Shown: positions 1 to 9,499, numbered from the stretch's first letter. The stretch: DNA of 64,000 nucleotides from Woronichinia naegeliana WA131 (GCA_025370055.1 CP073041.1:3968001-4032000); one strand, 5' to 3'. Translations and numbers: made by a program. Notes: generated by a model not told the origin, from the sequence alone.

Positions 1-31
1 GTAAAGGTTTCAGCTTTTTTCAGCAAGCCCT
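1..31 (-). mobile_element. End of an IS5/IS1182-like element continuing left of the window
   Basis: These bases are the reverse complement of 62831-62861, where the same terminal sequence (agggcttgctgaaaaaag) leads into a rightward transposase gene. Here it leads out of the window, so an inverted copy of that element lies to the left. It inserted into an ISL3 transposase gene, whose reading frame runs a few codons into the IS end and stops. The exact boundary base is uncertain by one or two positions. Confidence 0.75.
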
Positions 32-285
32 ATGTATTTCTGACATTTTTCACAATGGAACTGGCGGCGGGGCACTTCCAGATATACTTTCTTTCCCAAT
101 AGGGATAAATCCCGAACCAAATTATATTCTATTTGATTTATATCTTCCAATTCTTTATGACAATTTGGACATTCCATTACTTCGTTTTTCATTTTTAATT
201 TTAAGAACAAAGCACCATCTATTTCTCGATAGTTTACGACTGTTACCTTTGGCAAACCTAGTAGCTCATCCAAGTTTATCCACAT
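10..285 (-). pseudogene. ISL3-family transposase, N-terminal fragment
   Basis: The 91-codon remnant carries a zinc-ribbon pattern (CPNC near residue 39, then CEKC near residue 78), as at the N-terminus of ISL3-family transposases. The start is supported by an AGGAGG-type ribosome binding site just upstream. The frame ends in sequence belonging to the IS5/IS1182-like element at bases 1-31, so the catalytic domain is missing. The family assignment rests on the zinc ribbon and on the adjacent GGCTCTTCCCCC-type end near base 345, typical of ISL3 elements. Confidence 0.75.
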
Positions 286-345
286 ACTCCACCTCCTACT
301 GTGGTATTACTATTATACACTTTCCACACAGTTGGGGGAAGAGCC
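32..345 (-). mobile_element. ISL3-family element, one end only
   Basis: The outer end at 345 reads GGCTCTTCCCCCAACTG inward, matching the usual ISL3 terminus. Immediately beyond it the sequence ataaatctcacc rejoins the toxin-antitoxin module found intact at 43.6 kb. The element therefore landed after codon 7 of a mazF-like toxin gene. It was later cut by the element at bases 1-31. Confidence 0.7.
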
Positions 346-366
346 ATAAATCTCACCACGTTTCAT
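346..366 (-). pseudogene. MazF/PemK-like toxin, first seven codons (copy A)
   Basis: Only the start and six further codons (MKRGEIY) of the toxin survive before the ISL3 end at 345. The identical start is seen in the split copy at 3143 and in the intact copy at 43858. Any remainder would lie left of the window, beyond two insertion elements. Confidence 0.75.
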
Positions 367-584
367 CACTGAGTCCATCTCCTGCCGTATTTTCCCAGGT
401 TGAATCAATTTCAAGGGAGGCTTCTCGATAGGCTTCTTCTAATTCGCGTAAGCGCAATAACTGATAACTGAAGAGCTTCGGAGATTACCTGAGAACGGGA
501 GCGACAACCTGTGCTGTTTTGATAATGGTCTAGGAACGCTACCATTTCTGGCGGTAAGGAAATTGATATTTTTTGCGACTGCAT
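353..584 (-). pseudogene. Ribbon-helix-helix antitoxin, frameshifted (copy A)
   Basis: The first ~47 residues match the intact antitoxins at 3130-3354 and 43647-43871 (MQSQKISISLPPEMV and onward). A 7-bp tandem duplication (ataactg twice, near 461-474) then shifts the frame, and a spurious tail follows. Without the duplication the gene would end at 353, overlapping the toxin start as in the intact module. Start chosen at the ATG nine codons inside the longest frame, because the RHH family begins with such a short strand. Confidence 0.8.
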
Positions 585-714
585 GGTATGACTGACAGGT
601 AGGAACACGACACCATCATATCCTTTTTCGCGCGATCGCCGCCTTCAATTCCAAGCAAGCAAGTAATGGTGTTTTTTCAAGAAAAGAGCATAGTACCACC
701 GCACTTTACATTTC

Positions 715-862
715 CCAAAAGACATCACGGTTTTAATTTAATCAATAAGAAAACAGCGATCGCACTTTAATATTTTCTTAGGGCGATCGCGGTTTTAAAG
801 TTTAATCAACAAGAAGACAGCGATCTCACTTTCAACAGCCAAAGCGATCGCAGTTTTAAACT
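715..862. repeat. HIP1-containing interspersed repeat units
   Basis: Alternating blocks are seen here: a gcgatcgc core, an actttaacatttccc-type block, a ggttttaaa block and a tttaatcaacaagaag block. The same blocks recur at about 1510-1640, 3480-3535, 43470-43535, 44205-44345 and 45495-45570. No coding potential was seen. Confidence 0.6.
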
Positions 863-1105
863 TTAATCAATTAATTGTGCTTCTACTAAAGATAATGGGA
901 CAGTCGGGCGTTTTCTGCGATCGCTAATCATTTGCCAAAATTGTGCTGACAATTGCAAGTTTAATTGCTCTGGCTCAGAGTTTTCTAATCCTAACAAAAG
1001 AGCGATCGGTTTACCGTTGTCAGTGATCAGGATTTGTTCTCCTTGAGCAGAGCGTATATAGTCCTGTACTTGCTCTGATAGTTGTTCTAGGGTTAGTTGT
1101 TTCAT
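863..1105 (-). CDS. Phd/YefM-type antitoxin
   Basis: The 80-residue protein has the Phd/YefM layout. An N-terminal segment (LEQLSEQVQDYI...GEQILITDNGKPIALLLGL) resembles the DNA-binding part, where 'I-T-x-N-G-K-P-x-A' is the recognisable family core. A polar C-terminal tail would embrace the toxin. It is the second gene of a two-gene operon: its ATG overlaps the stop of the toxin gene by one base (TAATG). The toxin-first order is less common but known in HigBA-like systems. Such antitoxins usually autorepress the operon together with the toxin. HIP1-rich repeats flank the pair on both sides. Confidence 0.75.
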   Translation of the reverse strand: MKQLTLEQLSEQVQDYIRSAQGEQILITDNGKPIALLLGLENSEPEQLNLQLSAQFWQMISDRRKRPTVPLSLVEAQLID

Positions 1106-1410
1106 TACACTATATCCTCTGTGGTTTGTTCAGGTGTTTTCCGGCGAATAGCTCGAACGTAAACAATTTTTTCACCTTCATCTACATCATAGAATATTCT
1201 GTATTCTCCCACTCGTAATTCCCAAATGGGGGGAACTGATTCAAAACTAGGTATTAAAGATTCAAGAAGTTTGCGATTTCGTGTAATAACGGTAGGTTCG
1301 TAGGTGAGTTGTTGACGAATTGTCTCCAGAATTGGACGACGCTCAAATGCACGAATATTGCTCAATTCTTCAATGGCTAAATCAGTTACTTCAATGGCAT
1401 AAGTAGTCAT
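1105..1410 (-). CDS. RelE/ParE-superfamily toxin
   Basis: The 101-residue protein fits the RelE/ParE fold: an N-terminal helical segment (DLAIEELSNIRAFERRPILETIRQQL) is followed by strands with the hallmark 'WELRVGEYRIFYDVDEGEKIVYVRAIRRK'. Members are ribosome-dependent mRNA interferases or gyrase poisons; the sequence alone does not say which. It directly precedes, and overlaps by one base, the Phd-like antitoxin gene, forming a toxin-antitoxin operon. The frame is complete with no sign of damage, unlike several other toxin genes in this window. Confidence 0.75.
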   Translation of the reverse strand: MTTYAIEVTDLAIEELSNIRAFERRPILETIRQQLTYEPTVITRNRKLLESLIPSFESVPPIWELRVGEYRIFYDVDEGEKIVYVRAIRRKTPEQTTEDIV

Positions 1411-1912
1411 ACTAAGTTTTCCTGCTCAAAACTCCCAAATCTCAAAATTAGACGCAAACGTTAGGATGCTATTGCTATACATTATAATTTACGATTCTTT
1501 GTGTGATCGCCTCTCTCGAACTTTAACATTTCCCTAAAGACATCGCGCTTTTAGTTCAATCAACAAGAAGATTACGATCGCACTTTAACATTTCCCCAGA
1601 GCGATCGCACTTTTAGTTTAATCAACAGAAGGATGGCGATCACTATAAAATCTATCCCAATAGATTAGATTATATCAAAGACCCAAATGTAATCTAATGG
1701 CTGCATCAACTAAACTCATTAATTGATCATTTAAGCTACCAACACGATCACCATTAATACGCTGTTTAGATATTGTTCTAATTTGTTGAGATTGAATTTT
1801 GGACGGTTTCGGCAAACCACTTTCTGAAAGTTGTAGAAAAATTTCAAATGGGTAGATTTTAGAGACGTTAGAGGTGATTGGCAAAATCGTTATTGTCGTT
1901 GCGGCCTGATTA

Positions 1913-3043
1913 TACTAAACACGGTCACAGGTTGCGAATTCTAAAAATAAGAGATAATATAATAAAAATAGAAAAATTAGTCAAGAGGCTGAGAAATGAT
2001 TAAGTTAGAATTTACAGAAGAAGACAAAAGACTGTTGTCTTACGGTCGGTTTAATCACCCGCATCCTAGAGTGCAGCTAAAGATGGAAGTTTTATGGCTA
2101 AAAAGTCAGGGATTGTCTCATCAAAAAATTGCTCAATTCGCAGGAGTTTCAGTAAATACGGTGACAAGCTATATCCGTGATTATCAAGAGGGCGGGATAG
2201 AAAAACTAAAAGAAATAAAATTTAATCGCCCGAAAAGCGAGTTAACAGAGCATCAAGGGACAATTGAGGCATATTTTGAGTCAAATCCACCAGCAACAAT
2301 AAATGAAGCAGTAAAAAGAATAGAAGAATTAACAGGAATAAAAAGAAGTCCGACGCAAGTCAGAAAATTTTTAAAGTCAATAGGAATGAGGTGTCTAAAG
2401 GTGGGAACAATTCCATCAAAAGCAGATGTAGAAGCTCAGGATAGCTATAGAGAAAAAGAGCTAGAACCAAGGCTAGAAGAGGCAAAAGCAGGAAAAAGGG
2501 CAGTTTTCTTTGTAGATGCCTCTCATTTTGTAATGGGAGCATTTGTAAATTTTATATGGTGCTTCAAGAGGATTTTTATTAAGTCACCATCAGGGAGAAA
2601 ACGTTTTAATGTGTTAGGAGCATTAAATGCAATTACCCATGAAGTAATTATGGTAACGAACAGTTCTTATATTACGGGAACTCAGGTTTGTGAACTCCTA
2701 GAAAAGATAGCAGAATTAGGACTATTAATACCGATTACGTTGGTATTAGACAATGCTCGTTATCAAAAATGCCGAATTGTACAGGAGTTGGCAGAATCAT
2801 TAGGAATAGAGTTACTGTACTTACCTCCTTATTCTCCTAACTTGAATTTAATTGAAAGACTGTGGAAGTTTGTGAAGAAGAAGTGTTTATACGCAAAATA
2901 TTATGAAGATTTTACGCAGTTTTCTGCAGCAATTTCAGGATGTCTTGAGGATGCTAACGTAAAATATAAGGAGGAGCTTGATTCTCTGCTCACCTTACGA
3001 TTTCAACGCTTTGATAAATCTCAGATTATGAACGTTTGAAGTA
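1913..3043 (+). mobile_element. IS630-family insertion sequence
   Basis: The 1131-bp element is bounded by TA dinucleotides (1911-1912 and 3044-3045), the target duplication typical of IS630/Tc1-mariner. The ends are imperfect inverted repeats beginning TACT (left tactaaacacgg; right, read inward, tacttcaaacg). Precise removal leaving one TA restores the toxin sequence of the intact module copy at 43.9 kb. Confidence 0.92.
1996..3039 (+). CDS. IS630-family transposase
   Basis: Full-length 347-residue transposase. The N-terminus has a helix-turn-helix region (GLSHQKIAQFAGVSVNTVTSYI) followed by a second winged-helix segment up to about residue 125. The C-terminal DDE_3 domain shows the catalytic triad in context: FFVDASHFVMG (first Asp), VLDNARYQKC (second Asp) and PPYSPNLNLIERLWKFVKK (Glu). 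Length and motifs are complete, so it may be active. An upstream purine-rich stretch (agaggctgagaa) serves as ribosome binding site. It sits inside, and antiparallel to, a mazF-like toxin gene that it disrupted. Confidence 0.93.
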   Translation: MIKLEFTEEDKRLLSYGRFNHPHPRVQLKMEVLWLKSQGLSHQKIAQFAGVSVNTVTSYIRDYQEGGIEKLKEIKFNRPKSELTEHQGTIEAYFESNPPATINEAVKRIEELTGIKRSPTQVRKFLKSIGMRCLKVGTIPSKADVEAQDSYREKELEPRLEEAKAGKRAVFFVDASHFVMGAFVNFIWCFKRIFIKSPSGRKRFNVLGALNAITHEVIMVTNSSYITGTQVCELLEKIAELGLLIPITLVLDNARYQKCRIVQELAESLGIELLYLPPYSPNLNLIERLWKFVKKKCLYAKYYEDFTQFSAAISGCLEDANVKYKEELDSLLTLRFQRFDKSQIMNV

Positions 3044-3129
3044 TATTAATATCATTACTAACAATCAAAACTGGACGGCGTTTTGCGGTTTCGGAACCGA
3101 TAGAAGGATCAAGATTTGCAAAATAAATC

Positions 3130-3354
3130 TCACCACGTTTCATCACTGAGTCCATCTCCTGCCGTATTTTCCCAGGTTGAATCAATTTCAAGGGAGGCTT
3201 CTCGATAGGCTTCTTCTAATTCGCGTAAGCGCAATAACTGAAGAGCTTCGGAGATTACCTGAGAACGGGAGCGACAACCTGTGCTGTTTTGATAATGGTC
3301 TAGGAACACTACCATTTCTGGCGGTAAGGAAATTGATATTTTTTGCGACTGCAT
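3130..3354 (-). CDS. Ribbon-helix-helix antitoxin (copy B, intact)
   Basis: The 74-residue protein begins MQSQKISISLPPEMVVFLDHY, a ribbon-helix-helix (CopG/ParD-like) DNA-binding start, and continues with helices ending in a toxin-binding tail. The protein is identical in sequence to the product at 43647-43871. I prefer this ATG to a GTG-type start eight codons upstream because it fits the RHH domain boundary. The toxin gene it overlaps by 14 bases is broken by an IS630 element, so this antitoxin is an orphan. It could still neutralise the toxin from the 43.9-kb copy (inference). Confidence 0.85.
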   Translation of the reverse strand: MQSQKISISLPPEMVVFLDHYQNSTGCRSRSQVISEALQLLRLRELEEAYREASLEIDSTWENTAGDGLSDETW

Positions 3355-3478
3355 GGTATGACTGACAGGTAGGAACACGATACCATCATATCCTTTTTCT
3401 CGCGATCGCCGCCTTCAATTCCAAGCAAGCAAGTAATGGTGTTTTTTCAAGAAAAGAGCATAGTACCACCGCACTTTA

Positions 3479-3600
3479 CATTTCCCCAAAGACATCACGG
3501 TTTTAATTTAATCAATAAGAAAACAGCGATCGCGCTCAGTCTCAAACGAGATCGCATTCTGGGTTCATGGGTTTAGTTTACCCAAAAGTGTGATGAAGAA
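3479..3600. repeat. HIP1-rich repeat and tail of module copy B
   Basis: The stretch holds the tttccccaaagacatcacggttttaattta block and a gcgatcgc core shared with copies A and C, then unique sequence. The repeat homology with copy A ends near 3534. Confidence 0.6.
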
Positions 3601-3625
3601 AAGAGCCCTTCATACCAAGGGGCTA
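3596..3625 (-). terminator. Probable terminator of the lipoxygenase gene
   Basis: On the minus strand just after the lipoxygenase stop, a GC-rich hairpin (AGCCCCTT, loop, AAGGGCT) is followed by CTTTTCTTC. The U-tract is interrupted, so the call is moderate. Confidence 0.45.
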
Positions 3626-3637
3626 GGGCTAGCCATA

Positions 3638-5407
3638 TTAAATATTAATGCTCTGGGGGATGAAGGAAGGAATCAGGTAGGTGTAGGGCGCATAACGGCG
3701 GCTACGATCTTCATTGATGGCACGAATATGTCCTTCAATAGCTTTGAGCTGATCTCGGAATTGGGTTAAAGATAGTTGAATGCGAGGATCAATCAAGTCC
3801 GTGTAATCGCCCAGTTTAGTGTAATAAACTGTCCCAAGTAAATAGGTTAGGGACAATTGACTTTGGGCTTGGCTGATCGGCGGTAACAGATCGAAGTAGT
3901 CCTGCTTGGTCGCACTATCGCTGGTCAGAGGAGCAGGCATGTAACCCGCCATCGGTATCGGGGGTACATAGCTCATCAAGGAGCTTTGGGAGAAGTTCAC
4001 TGCTGCGTGCTGGGCACTGCTCGTGAAAATAATCAAGGTCGCGGCTTGGATAAGATAGCTCAGGGTCTGAATGCCACCTGCTTGACCGAAGTTGGTGATT
4101 CTGCCGCCATCTCCAGCTAACAGTTCCTTAGTCCAGGCTTGGAGTTCAGTGTCACGACTCACATCGTCATCGTCGTGATAATAGACCGATAGGTAGTTTG
4201 TAACCCATGCTTCAATCGCATTCCAAATCAAAAGACCATCATCCCGATAGGGGTAATCGGGCAGGAGGGTTTTGTCCTCAACCCCACGTTTTTTAAAAGT
4301 ATCGGGTAACAATTGATCATTGAATCCAAAGGTTTCTACCCCTTGTACCGCTAGGGTTCGAGATGCCTCAATCGTTCCCGCCAAGAGTTGGTCTACCGGG
4401 TCTCCAGCCTGAATCAAAAAACGTTGCGCCAAATCATTAATGCTGAGCGTGCCTTCAAAATGAGGCACCAACAGGAGATTGAGGGGATGGTTTGGAGCCA
4501 ATTGGCGGTGGGTGGCGATCACAAACGGTTCAACCACAAGGTGAGTCCGTCCCAAATGGGAAATCAATTCGTGATAGTTGGCATCGGCAATCTGCACAAT
4601 CGTTTTTGCGATTAACCAAGTCCAATAGGCATTGGTGGTTTGATCAGCCGTGGTCGGTGTAAAAACCGCACCACCGCGAGAAATCTGAATGGCAACCGGG
4701 GTCAGCGCGCCCGCTTTAACTGCAAAGAGAGCCAAGGGGGCGGTTAAATATTTTTGTTTGGGGTTCGACCCAGCTTCTACCGTACTCAGCACGCTATAGT
4801 CAGCGAGGTATAAACGACCGCTTGCTACGGCGGCAGCGATGGTATCCGATGGAAAAACGCTTTGATATTGAGTTTCGCTGAGCCAATCCAATTGGCTGAT
4901 GTCCGTTACCCGCGCCAGGACTAGGGGATTAGGTCCCGCAACCCGAAACCAAGCAAATTCAGCATCTTCGGTAAAGACTTTGCTAATTGCTGGCAGGGGA
5001 ATCGCTTGGAAAATCTCTTGATATTCCTGCCAACTGTTGCCCGGTCCCTCGACTTGAACTGCTTGGATCGTGTTCAAAATATCCGCTAAGCCTTTCTCCA
5101 CTTCTTGTGGATTATTCTTTCTCAAAAGTTTAGTGAACTTAACGTAACTGGCAAGGTTTTCGATCTTGTCAAGAAGGGAATCCTTGTGTTTCACCTGGAG
5201 GGAGTTGAGAACTAGTTTCACCGACGCGTCTAGTACGCGGAGGAGCCACCGCAGGGAGGGCTGCTCCGCCGAAGGTAGGCTTTGCACCATTGGAAGGGGG
5301 GCAACGTAGGTGTAGTTGTATTGGTATTTAGCTTGCTGCTGATGCAGTTCAGCCTCGCGTTCAGCAATTTGGGGATCATTTTGAGGGAGAAGGGGTAAGA
5401 AGCCCAT
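3638..5407 (-). CDS. Lipoxygenase (bacterial mini-lipoxygenase)
   Basis: The 589-residue protein corresponds to the catalytic lipoxygenase domain, which inserts O2 into polyunsaturated fatty acids to give hydroperoxides. Two iron-ligand histidines sit in ISHLGRTHLVVEPFVIATHRQL (around residues 280-290). The third ligand and the Asn come in HAAVNF (around residue 466). The C-terminal residue is Ile (…SFIPQSINI), the usual last iron ligand. No PLAT/β-barrel domain is present, as in several cyanobacterial enzymes. The N-terminal ~140 residues are helical and poorly conserved. There is no obvious signal peptide. It is transcribed alone, between an accessory zone and clpC. Regiospecificity cannot be read from the sequence. 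Confidence 0.9.
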   Translation of the reverse strand: MGFLPLLPQNDPQIAEREAELHQQQAKYQYNYTYVAPLPMVQSLPSAEQPSLRWLLRVLDASVKLVLNSLQVKHKDSLLDKIENLASYVKFTKLLRKNNPQEVEKGLADILNTIQAVQVEGPGNSWQEYQEIFQAIPLPAISKVFTEDAEFAWFRVAGPNPLVLARVTDISQLDWLSETQYQSVFPSDTIAAAVASGRLYLADYSVLSTVEAGSNPKQKYLTAPLALFAVKAGALTPVAIQISRGGAVFTPTTADQTTNAYWTWLIAKTIVQIADANYHELISHLGRTHLVVEPFVIATHRQLAPNHPLNLLLVPHFEGTLSINDLAQRFLIQAGDPVDQLLAGTIEASRTLAVQGVETFGFNDQLLPDTFKKRGVEDKTLLPDYPYRDDGLLIWNAIEAWVTNYLSVYYHDDDDVSRDTELQAWTKELLAGDGGRITNFGQAGGIQTLSYLIQAATLIIFTSSAQHAAVNFSQSSLMSYVPPIPMAGYMPAPLTSDSATKQDYFDLLPPISQAQSQLSLTYLLGTVYYTKLGDYTDLIDPRIQLSLTQFRDQLKAIEGHIRAINEDRSRRYAPYTYLIPSFIPQSINI

Positions 5408-5736
5408 AGTTCACCATATAAGTTCGACAACGCAATTATATCCCATATTCCGTACCAATTAGAAGAAAATAAATAATTTAAAATTTACACGCTATATGCA
5501 GGCATCATTAGCCATCACAAAACTAGATATAGACGGAGAAGGAAAGACTATAGTAGTGCGCTTATCAGTGCTTTTGTACTGCATAAAGAGGCGTACTTTT
5601 GTTGATCAGCAGATTGTGATTCCTGAAACCTTTGTGGGGAAGCACTTCTGCTAATCTAGACTTGTTCGTATTAATTAAAATTCTTGTTGCCAAGTACGGA
5701 ATGTGGGTTATATAGTGCGATCGCCCCTTATCTCTC
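5408..5736. other. Intergenic region, no recognised gene
   Basis: This is the upstream region of the lipoxygenase gene. A 52-codon open frame (5496-5654, plus strand, beginning MQASLAITKLD) is present but resembles nothing I recognise and has no convincing ribosome binding site. I treat it as non-coding. Confidence 0.4.
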
Positions 5737-5778
5737 AAAAAAAAGTCCCCCTTTGAAAGGGGGATTTAGGGGGATTCC
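5737..5778 (-). terminator. clpC terminator, built from a G/C-block repeat
   Basis: Read on the minus strand after clpC, tccccctttcaaaggggga forms a perfect hairpin with a CTTTTTTTT tail, a classical rho-independent terminator. The surrounding gggggatttagggggatt is a repeat type common in cyanobacterial genomes, so a mobile hairpin repeat may have been co-opted. Confidence 0.75.
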
Positions 5779-5790
5779 GAGAAACCCTAT

Positions 5791-8262
5791 TTATTCAACA
5801 CCAGCACCAACTAAATCACGGACTTCTGGCTGAGAAACAACAACCTTGCCTTCCTCATTTACATCCACCAGAGCCGAAGACCCTTCTCGCAGACGACCCG
5901 TTAGAATTTCTTCCGCTAGGACATCCTCCAGTAAACGCATAATCGCTCGACGTAACGGCCGCGCACCGTAGGCAGGATTGTAACCCTCCTCCACTAAACG
6001 CTCCTTAAACTTATCCGTCACACTGAGAGCAATATTTTTCTCAACGAGACGGGCAAAGACTTCGCGCAGAAGGATTTCGGAAATTTCCTTGACCTCTTCC
6101 TTGTTGAGTTGACGGAAGACAATAATTTCATCCAAACGATTAAGAAACTCTGGACGGAAATAATTCTTCAACTCTTCATTGACCAAGGCACGAATGCGAT
6201 TGTATTGAGACTCAGCTTGATCCGTTTCAAACTCAAAGCCCAGACCACCGCCACCTTTCTCAATCACCTTAGAACCAATGTTCGAGGTCATAATTAGAAG
6301 AGTATTCTTGAAGTCAACAGTACGACCCTTGGCATCCGTCAAACGACCATCTTCCAAAATCTGCAACAGCATATTAAAGATGTCGGGGTGAGCCTTCTCA
6401 ATTTCATCAAAAAGAACAACTGTATAGGGACGACGACGTACCGCTTCCGTTAACTGACCGCCTTCGTTATAGCCCACATAGCCTGGAGGAGAACCAATTA
6501 ACTTAGAAACCGTATGCCGTTCCATAAATTCCGACATATCCAGACGGATCATGGCATCTTCCGAACCGAAGAAGTAGGCAGCCAGAGCCTTGGTTAACTC
6601 GGTTTTACCGACCCCTGTTGGCCCAGAGAAAATGAAACTGGCGATCGGACGATTGGGATTTTTCAGACCAACCCGCGCCCGACGGATAGCACGAGAAACC
6701 GCTTTAACAGCATCCTCTTGACCAATCAGTCGTTGATGCAAAGTGTCTTCCATGTGCATCAGTTTGTCAGACTCACTTTCCGTCAGCTTTTGAACGGGAA
6801 CACCAGTCCAGGAAGCGACAATGTGAGCGATTTCTTCTGATGTCACCTGGGCCTCATCACCATCGCCTTGAGTCCCTTTCTTGGCAGAGGCAATATCACG
6901 GATTTGCTGTTTGATCTCCATTTCCCGATCGCGGAGTTTACCCGCTTCATCGAATTTTTGGGAACGAACGGCATCATCCTTATCCTTAAGAATTTGGCGC
7001 AATTGTTTATCTAATTCCTTGGCCTCTGGAGGCAACTGGGAATTGATTAAACGTACCCGCGAACCCGCTTCATCAATCAGATCGATCGCCTTATCGGGCA
7101 AATAACGGTCGGAAATATAGCGATCGGAAAGTTTAGCCGCCGCATCCAAAGCCTCATCCAAAATCTTGAGCTTGTGATGTTGTTCGTAACGTTCCCGCAG
7201 ACCGTAGAGAATTTCAATGGTTTCGGCAACGGAAGGTTCACCCACCATCACAGGTTGGAAACGACGCTCTAGGGCCGCATCCCGTTCAATATGTTTGCGG
7301 TACTCGTCCAACGTGGTTGCACCGATACATTGCAGTTCACCGCGAGCCAAAGCTGGTTTGAGAATATTGGCCGCATCAATGGCCCCTTCTGCTGCACCCG
7401 CTCCGATCAGAGTGTGGACTTCATCAATCACGAGGATAACGTTACCCGCCGTGCGAATTTCGTCCATGATTTTCTTGAGGCGTTCCTCAAATTCCCCGCG
7501 ATATTTAGTCCCTGCTACGAGTAAACCAATATCCAGGGTCATTACCCGTTTTTCTTCGAGAATGTCGGGAATATCTTTATTAGCAATGCGTTGGGCCAAT
7601 CCTTCGGCGATCGCGGTTTTACCGACCCCAGGCTCCCCAATTAAAACGGGATTATTCTTGGTACGACGACCCAGGATTTGGATCACCCGTTCAATTTCCT
7701 TTTGCCGACCGACAACGGGATCAAGTTTACCGTCCGCCGCCAATTGGGTTAAATTCGAGCCAAATTCGTCCAGGGTAGGCGTTTTCTGACGACCACCGCC
7801 GCCACCGACACCTGCACCGACTTCCGCCGTTTCGCCCAACATCCGAATCACCTGGGTACGAACCTTGGTTAGGTCAACCCCCAGATTTTCTAAAACTCTA
7901 GCAGCCACACCTTCACCCTCTCGAATTAAACCGAGGAGTAGGTGTTCTGTCCCAATATAGTTATGTCCCAGTTGGCGGGCTTCTTCGAGGGAAAGCTCCA
8001 AAACTCGTTTTGCCCTGGGGGTGAAGGGAATTTCCACCGCCACAAACCCTGAACCGCGCCCGATAATTTTTTCAACTTCAATACGGGCATCCTTGAGATT
8101 GACCCCCATTGACTTCAAAACCTTGGCGGCGACTCCAGTGCCTTCACCAATCAAGCCCAAAAGAATCTGTTCCGTCCCCACGAAGTTATGTCCGAGGCGA
8201 CGGGCTTCCTCTTGTGCGAGCATGATTACTTTAATAGCTTTTTCTGTGAAGCGTTCAAACAT
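5791..8262 (-). CDS. clpC: ATP-dependent Clp protease ATPase subunit ClpC
   Basis: The 823-residue Hsp100 chaperone unfolds substrates and feeds them to ClpP-type peptidases in the cytosol and at membranes. Two Clp-N repeats occupy residues 1-145 ([20 protein letters not shown] and a second copy). The first AAA+ module has Walker [15 protein letters not shown] near residue 207 and Walker [15 protein letters not shown]-domain lies near 430-465, the feature separating ClpC from ClpA. The second AAA+ module has [14 protein letters not shown] near residue 547. Length matches cyanobacterial ClpC (about 820). It is transcribed alone, with a strong terminator downstream. Confidence 0.97.
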   Translation of the reverse strand: MFERFTEKAIKVIMLAQEEARRLGHNFVGTEQILLGLIGEGTGVAAKVLKSMGVNLKDARIEVEKIIGRGSGFVAVEIPFTPRAKRVLELSLEEARQLGHNYIGTEHLLLGLIREGEGVAARVLENLGVDLTKVRTQVIRMLGETAEVGAGVGGGGGRQKTPTLDEFGSNLTQLAADGKLDPVVGRQKEIERVIQILGRRTKNNPVLIGEPGVGKTAIAEGLAQRIANKDIPDILEEKRVMTLDIGLLVAGTKYRGEFEERLKKIMDEIRTAGNVILVIDEVHTLIGAGAAEGAIDAANILKPALARGELQCIGATTLDEYRKHIERDAALERRFQPVMVGEPSVAETIEILYGLRERYEQHHKLKILDEALDAAAKLSDRYISDRYLPDKAIDLIDEAGSRVRLINSQLPPEAKELDKQLRQILKDKDDAVRSQKFDEAGKLRDREMEIKQQIRDIASAKKGTQGDGDEAQVTSEEIAHIVASWTGVPVQKLTESESDKLMHMEDTLHQRLIGQEDAVKAVSRAIRRARVGLKNPNRPIASFIFSGPTGVGKTELTKALAAYFFGSEDAMIRLDMSEFMERHTVSKLIGSPPGYVGYNEGGQLTEAVRRRPYTVVLFDEIEKAHPDIFNMLLQILEDGRLTDAKGRTVDFKNTLLIMTSNIGSKVIEKGGGGLGFEFETDQAESQYNRIRALVNEELKNYFRPEFLNRLDEIIVFRQLNKEEVKEISEILLREVFARLVEKNIALSVTDKFKERLVEEGYNPAYGARPLRRAIMRLLEDVLAEEILTGRLREGSSALVDVNEEGKVVVSQPEVRDLVGAGVE

Positions 8263-8518
8263 AATCTAATCCATCACCTCAGCTTGCCCTATGTGTTGCT
8301 AATTCTAGCACAGAGATTTTTACACGCTGTTGTTTGCTGTACATCTTGTCAGCTAGAATGGCGGTTAACTGGAAAGCTGTGTCAATAAGACTCAGAGAAA
8401 AAAGCGATAATTTCCAACAATTCCTTGGGTTTTTTAGACATTGATGCCATTTTTCTGCTGAGTTGCACTGGGTTCGGTAATCTCTCTTTCAAACTTATCT
8501 AAAAATTCCCACCGTTAA

Positions 8519-9298
8519 TTATCCCTTACCTTTTCTTTTTGCAGATTTACTCGTGGGAGAACTTTGGGCATGAGTGTCTCCAAATCCTTTGGCTTTAGGA
8601 CGCGATTGTCCTGCTAGGTGGATAATGTCTTTGATAGTGGCTTGACTCGGATCGGGATCGTTGATCTCAAAGGAAATCTGAACATCTTCCCAGTTGGCTA
8701 TAAACGTATTTAACTTGTCTTCAAAAAAGACTCTTTCAATCAGGGGCAAAGCTTCACGCCCGCCAAAATCGCAGAGCAATGCGATCAAAAAGCCATTAAC
8801 CGCATCCGTATCATGACGATAGTTTTCCAGATGGCGAGCAGCAATGGTATTAATCTGGGCCTGGCAATGGGGATAGTGTTCTCCTAGTTCCTTAAAACAC
8901 TCCACTACAAAAATACGTTGATCCTCGTCTTTGACGGCATTGTCCCATTCTTGCTCTAGGACAGGAATAATCAATTCCCCCATGTTACCAATGACTTTAG
9001 GGATTTCAATTAATATCCAGTCATCATCTGGCACAAGACCCGGTAAGGTCAGTAAGGGTTCTAGTGCCGCGATCGCGGCGGGGCCAAATTGATACAAAGC
9101 ACGCCAGGCATGAACCGGTGCCCAAACTTCCAAACTAGAATCCGCACTAAGCAGTTCTAGATCGACCGCCATAGCAATCAAGGCAGGGATATGATCAATG
9201 GTGAGGGAAAATTCTTCTCGATAATTAGCCCAGTCCTTGTGTTCACCACAATTGCAGTAGGTTAACAGTTGACTCACGGGAGGTTGATAATTGGGCAT
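8519..9298 (-). CDS. DUF1186-like protein
   Basis: The 259-residue protein shows the helical, HEAT-like pattern of DUF1186 (for example LEPLLTLPGLVPDDDWILIEIPKVIGNMGELIIPVLEQEW). The N-terminus has a CNCG pair (residues 15-18). The C-terminus is a basic, low-complexity tail (SPTSKSAKRKGKG). No catalytic motif or signal peptide is visible. HEAT-type surfaces usually mediate protein contacts, but no function is established. It lies between clpC and a divergent prepilin peptidase gene without close linkage to either. Confidence 0.7.
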   Translation of the reverse strand: MPNYQPPVSQLLTYCNCGEHKDWANYREEFSLTIDHIPALIAMAVDLELLSADSSLEVWAPVHAWRALYQFGPAAIAALEPLLTLPGLVPDDDWILIEIPKVIGNMGELIIPVLEQEWDNAVKDEDQRIFVVECFKELGEHYPHCQAQINTIAARHLENYRHDTDAVNGFLIALLCDFGGREALPLIERVFFEDKLNTFIANWEDVQISFEINDPDPSQATIKDIIHLAGQSRPKAKGFGDTHAQSSPTSKSAKRKGKG

Positions 9299-9499
9299 AC
9301 GAATTCACTGAATTTAGAAGCAATGGGGTAGATCAATCACCCATTTATCCTATTATGGTCTTCTTTAAGATCGGCAGAAAAACATACAATTCTTAAACAA
9401 ACTTCAGCAAACCAGTTAATCAAAGACTTTACCTTAGCGATCGCTCCAGCCACCGGTATCAGCAATGTCTTCACCACTCATCATTAACTTTTACTGAAC

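Larger units (their letters stand above)
346..765 (-). repeat. Copy A of the RHH/MazF module repeat
   Basis: This segment is nearly identical to 3123-3534 (same strand) and to 43486-43873 (opposite strand), differing by the 7-bp duplication and a few substitutions. The shared sequence includes upstream non-coding DNA with cgatcgccgcc and the HIP1-rich stretch. Confidence 0.85.
1675..3143 (-). pseudogene. MazF/PemK-like toxin split by an IS630 element (copy B)
   Basis: The 5' part (3143 down to 3046) and 3' part (1912 down to 1675) join perfectly into the 111-residue toxin seen intact at 43858-44193. They are separated by the IS630 element at 1913-3043, with the target TA duplicated. The encoded family (MKRGEIYFANLDPS start) comprises MazF/PemK ribonucleases that cleave mRNA. 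The downstream 70-codon open frame (1675-1884) is only the orphaned C-terminal part. The partner antitoxin at 3130-3354 remains intact. Confidence 0.9.

Noticed and set aside
5496-5654. A 52-codon frame upstream of the lipoxygenase gene
   Set aside because: No similarity recognised and no clear start signal; kept only as a remark in the intergenic entry.
7217-7789. A 190-codon open frame antisense to clpC
   Set aside because: It is the reverse-frame shadow of the conserved AAA+ domain and has no family features or ribosome binding site. Other long frames antisense to clpC were rejected likewise.
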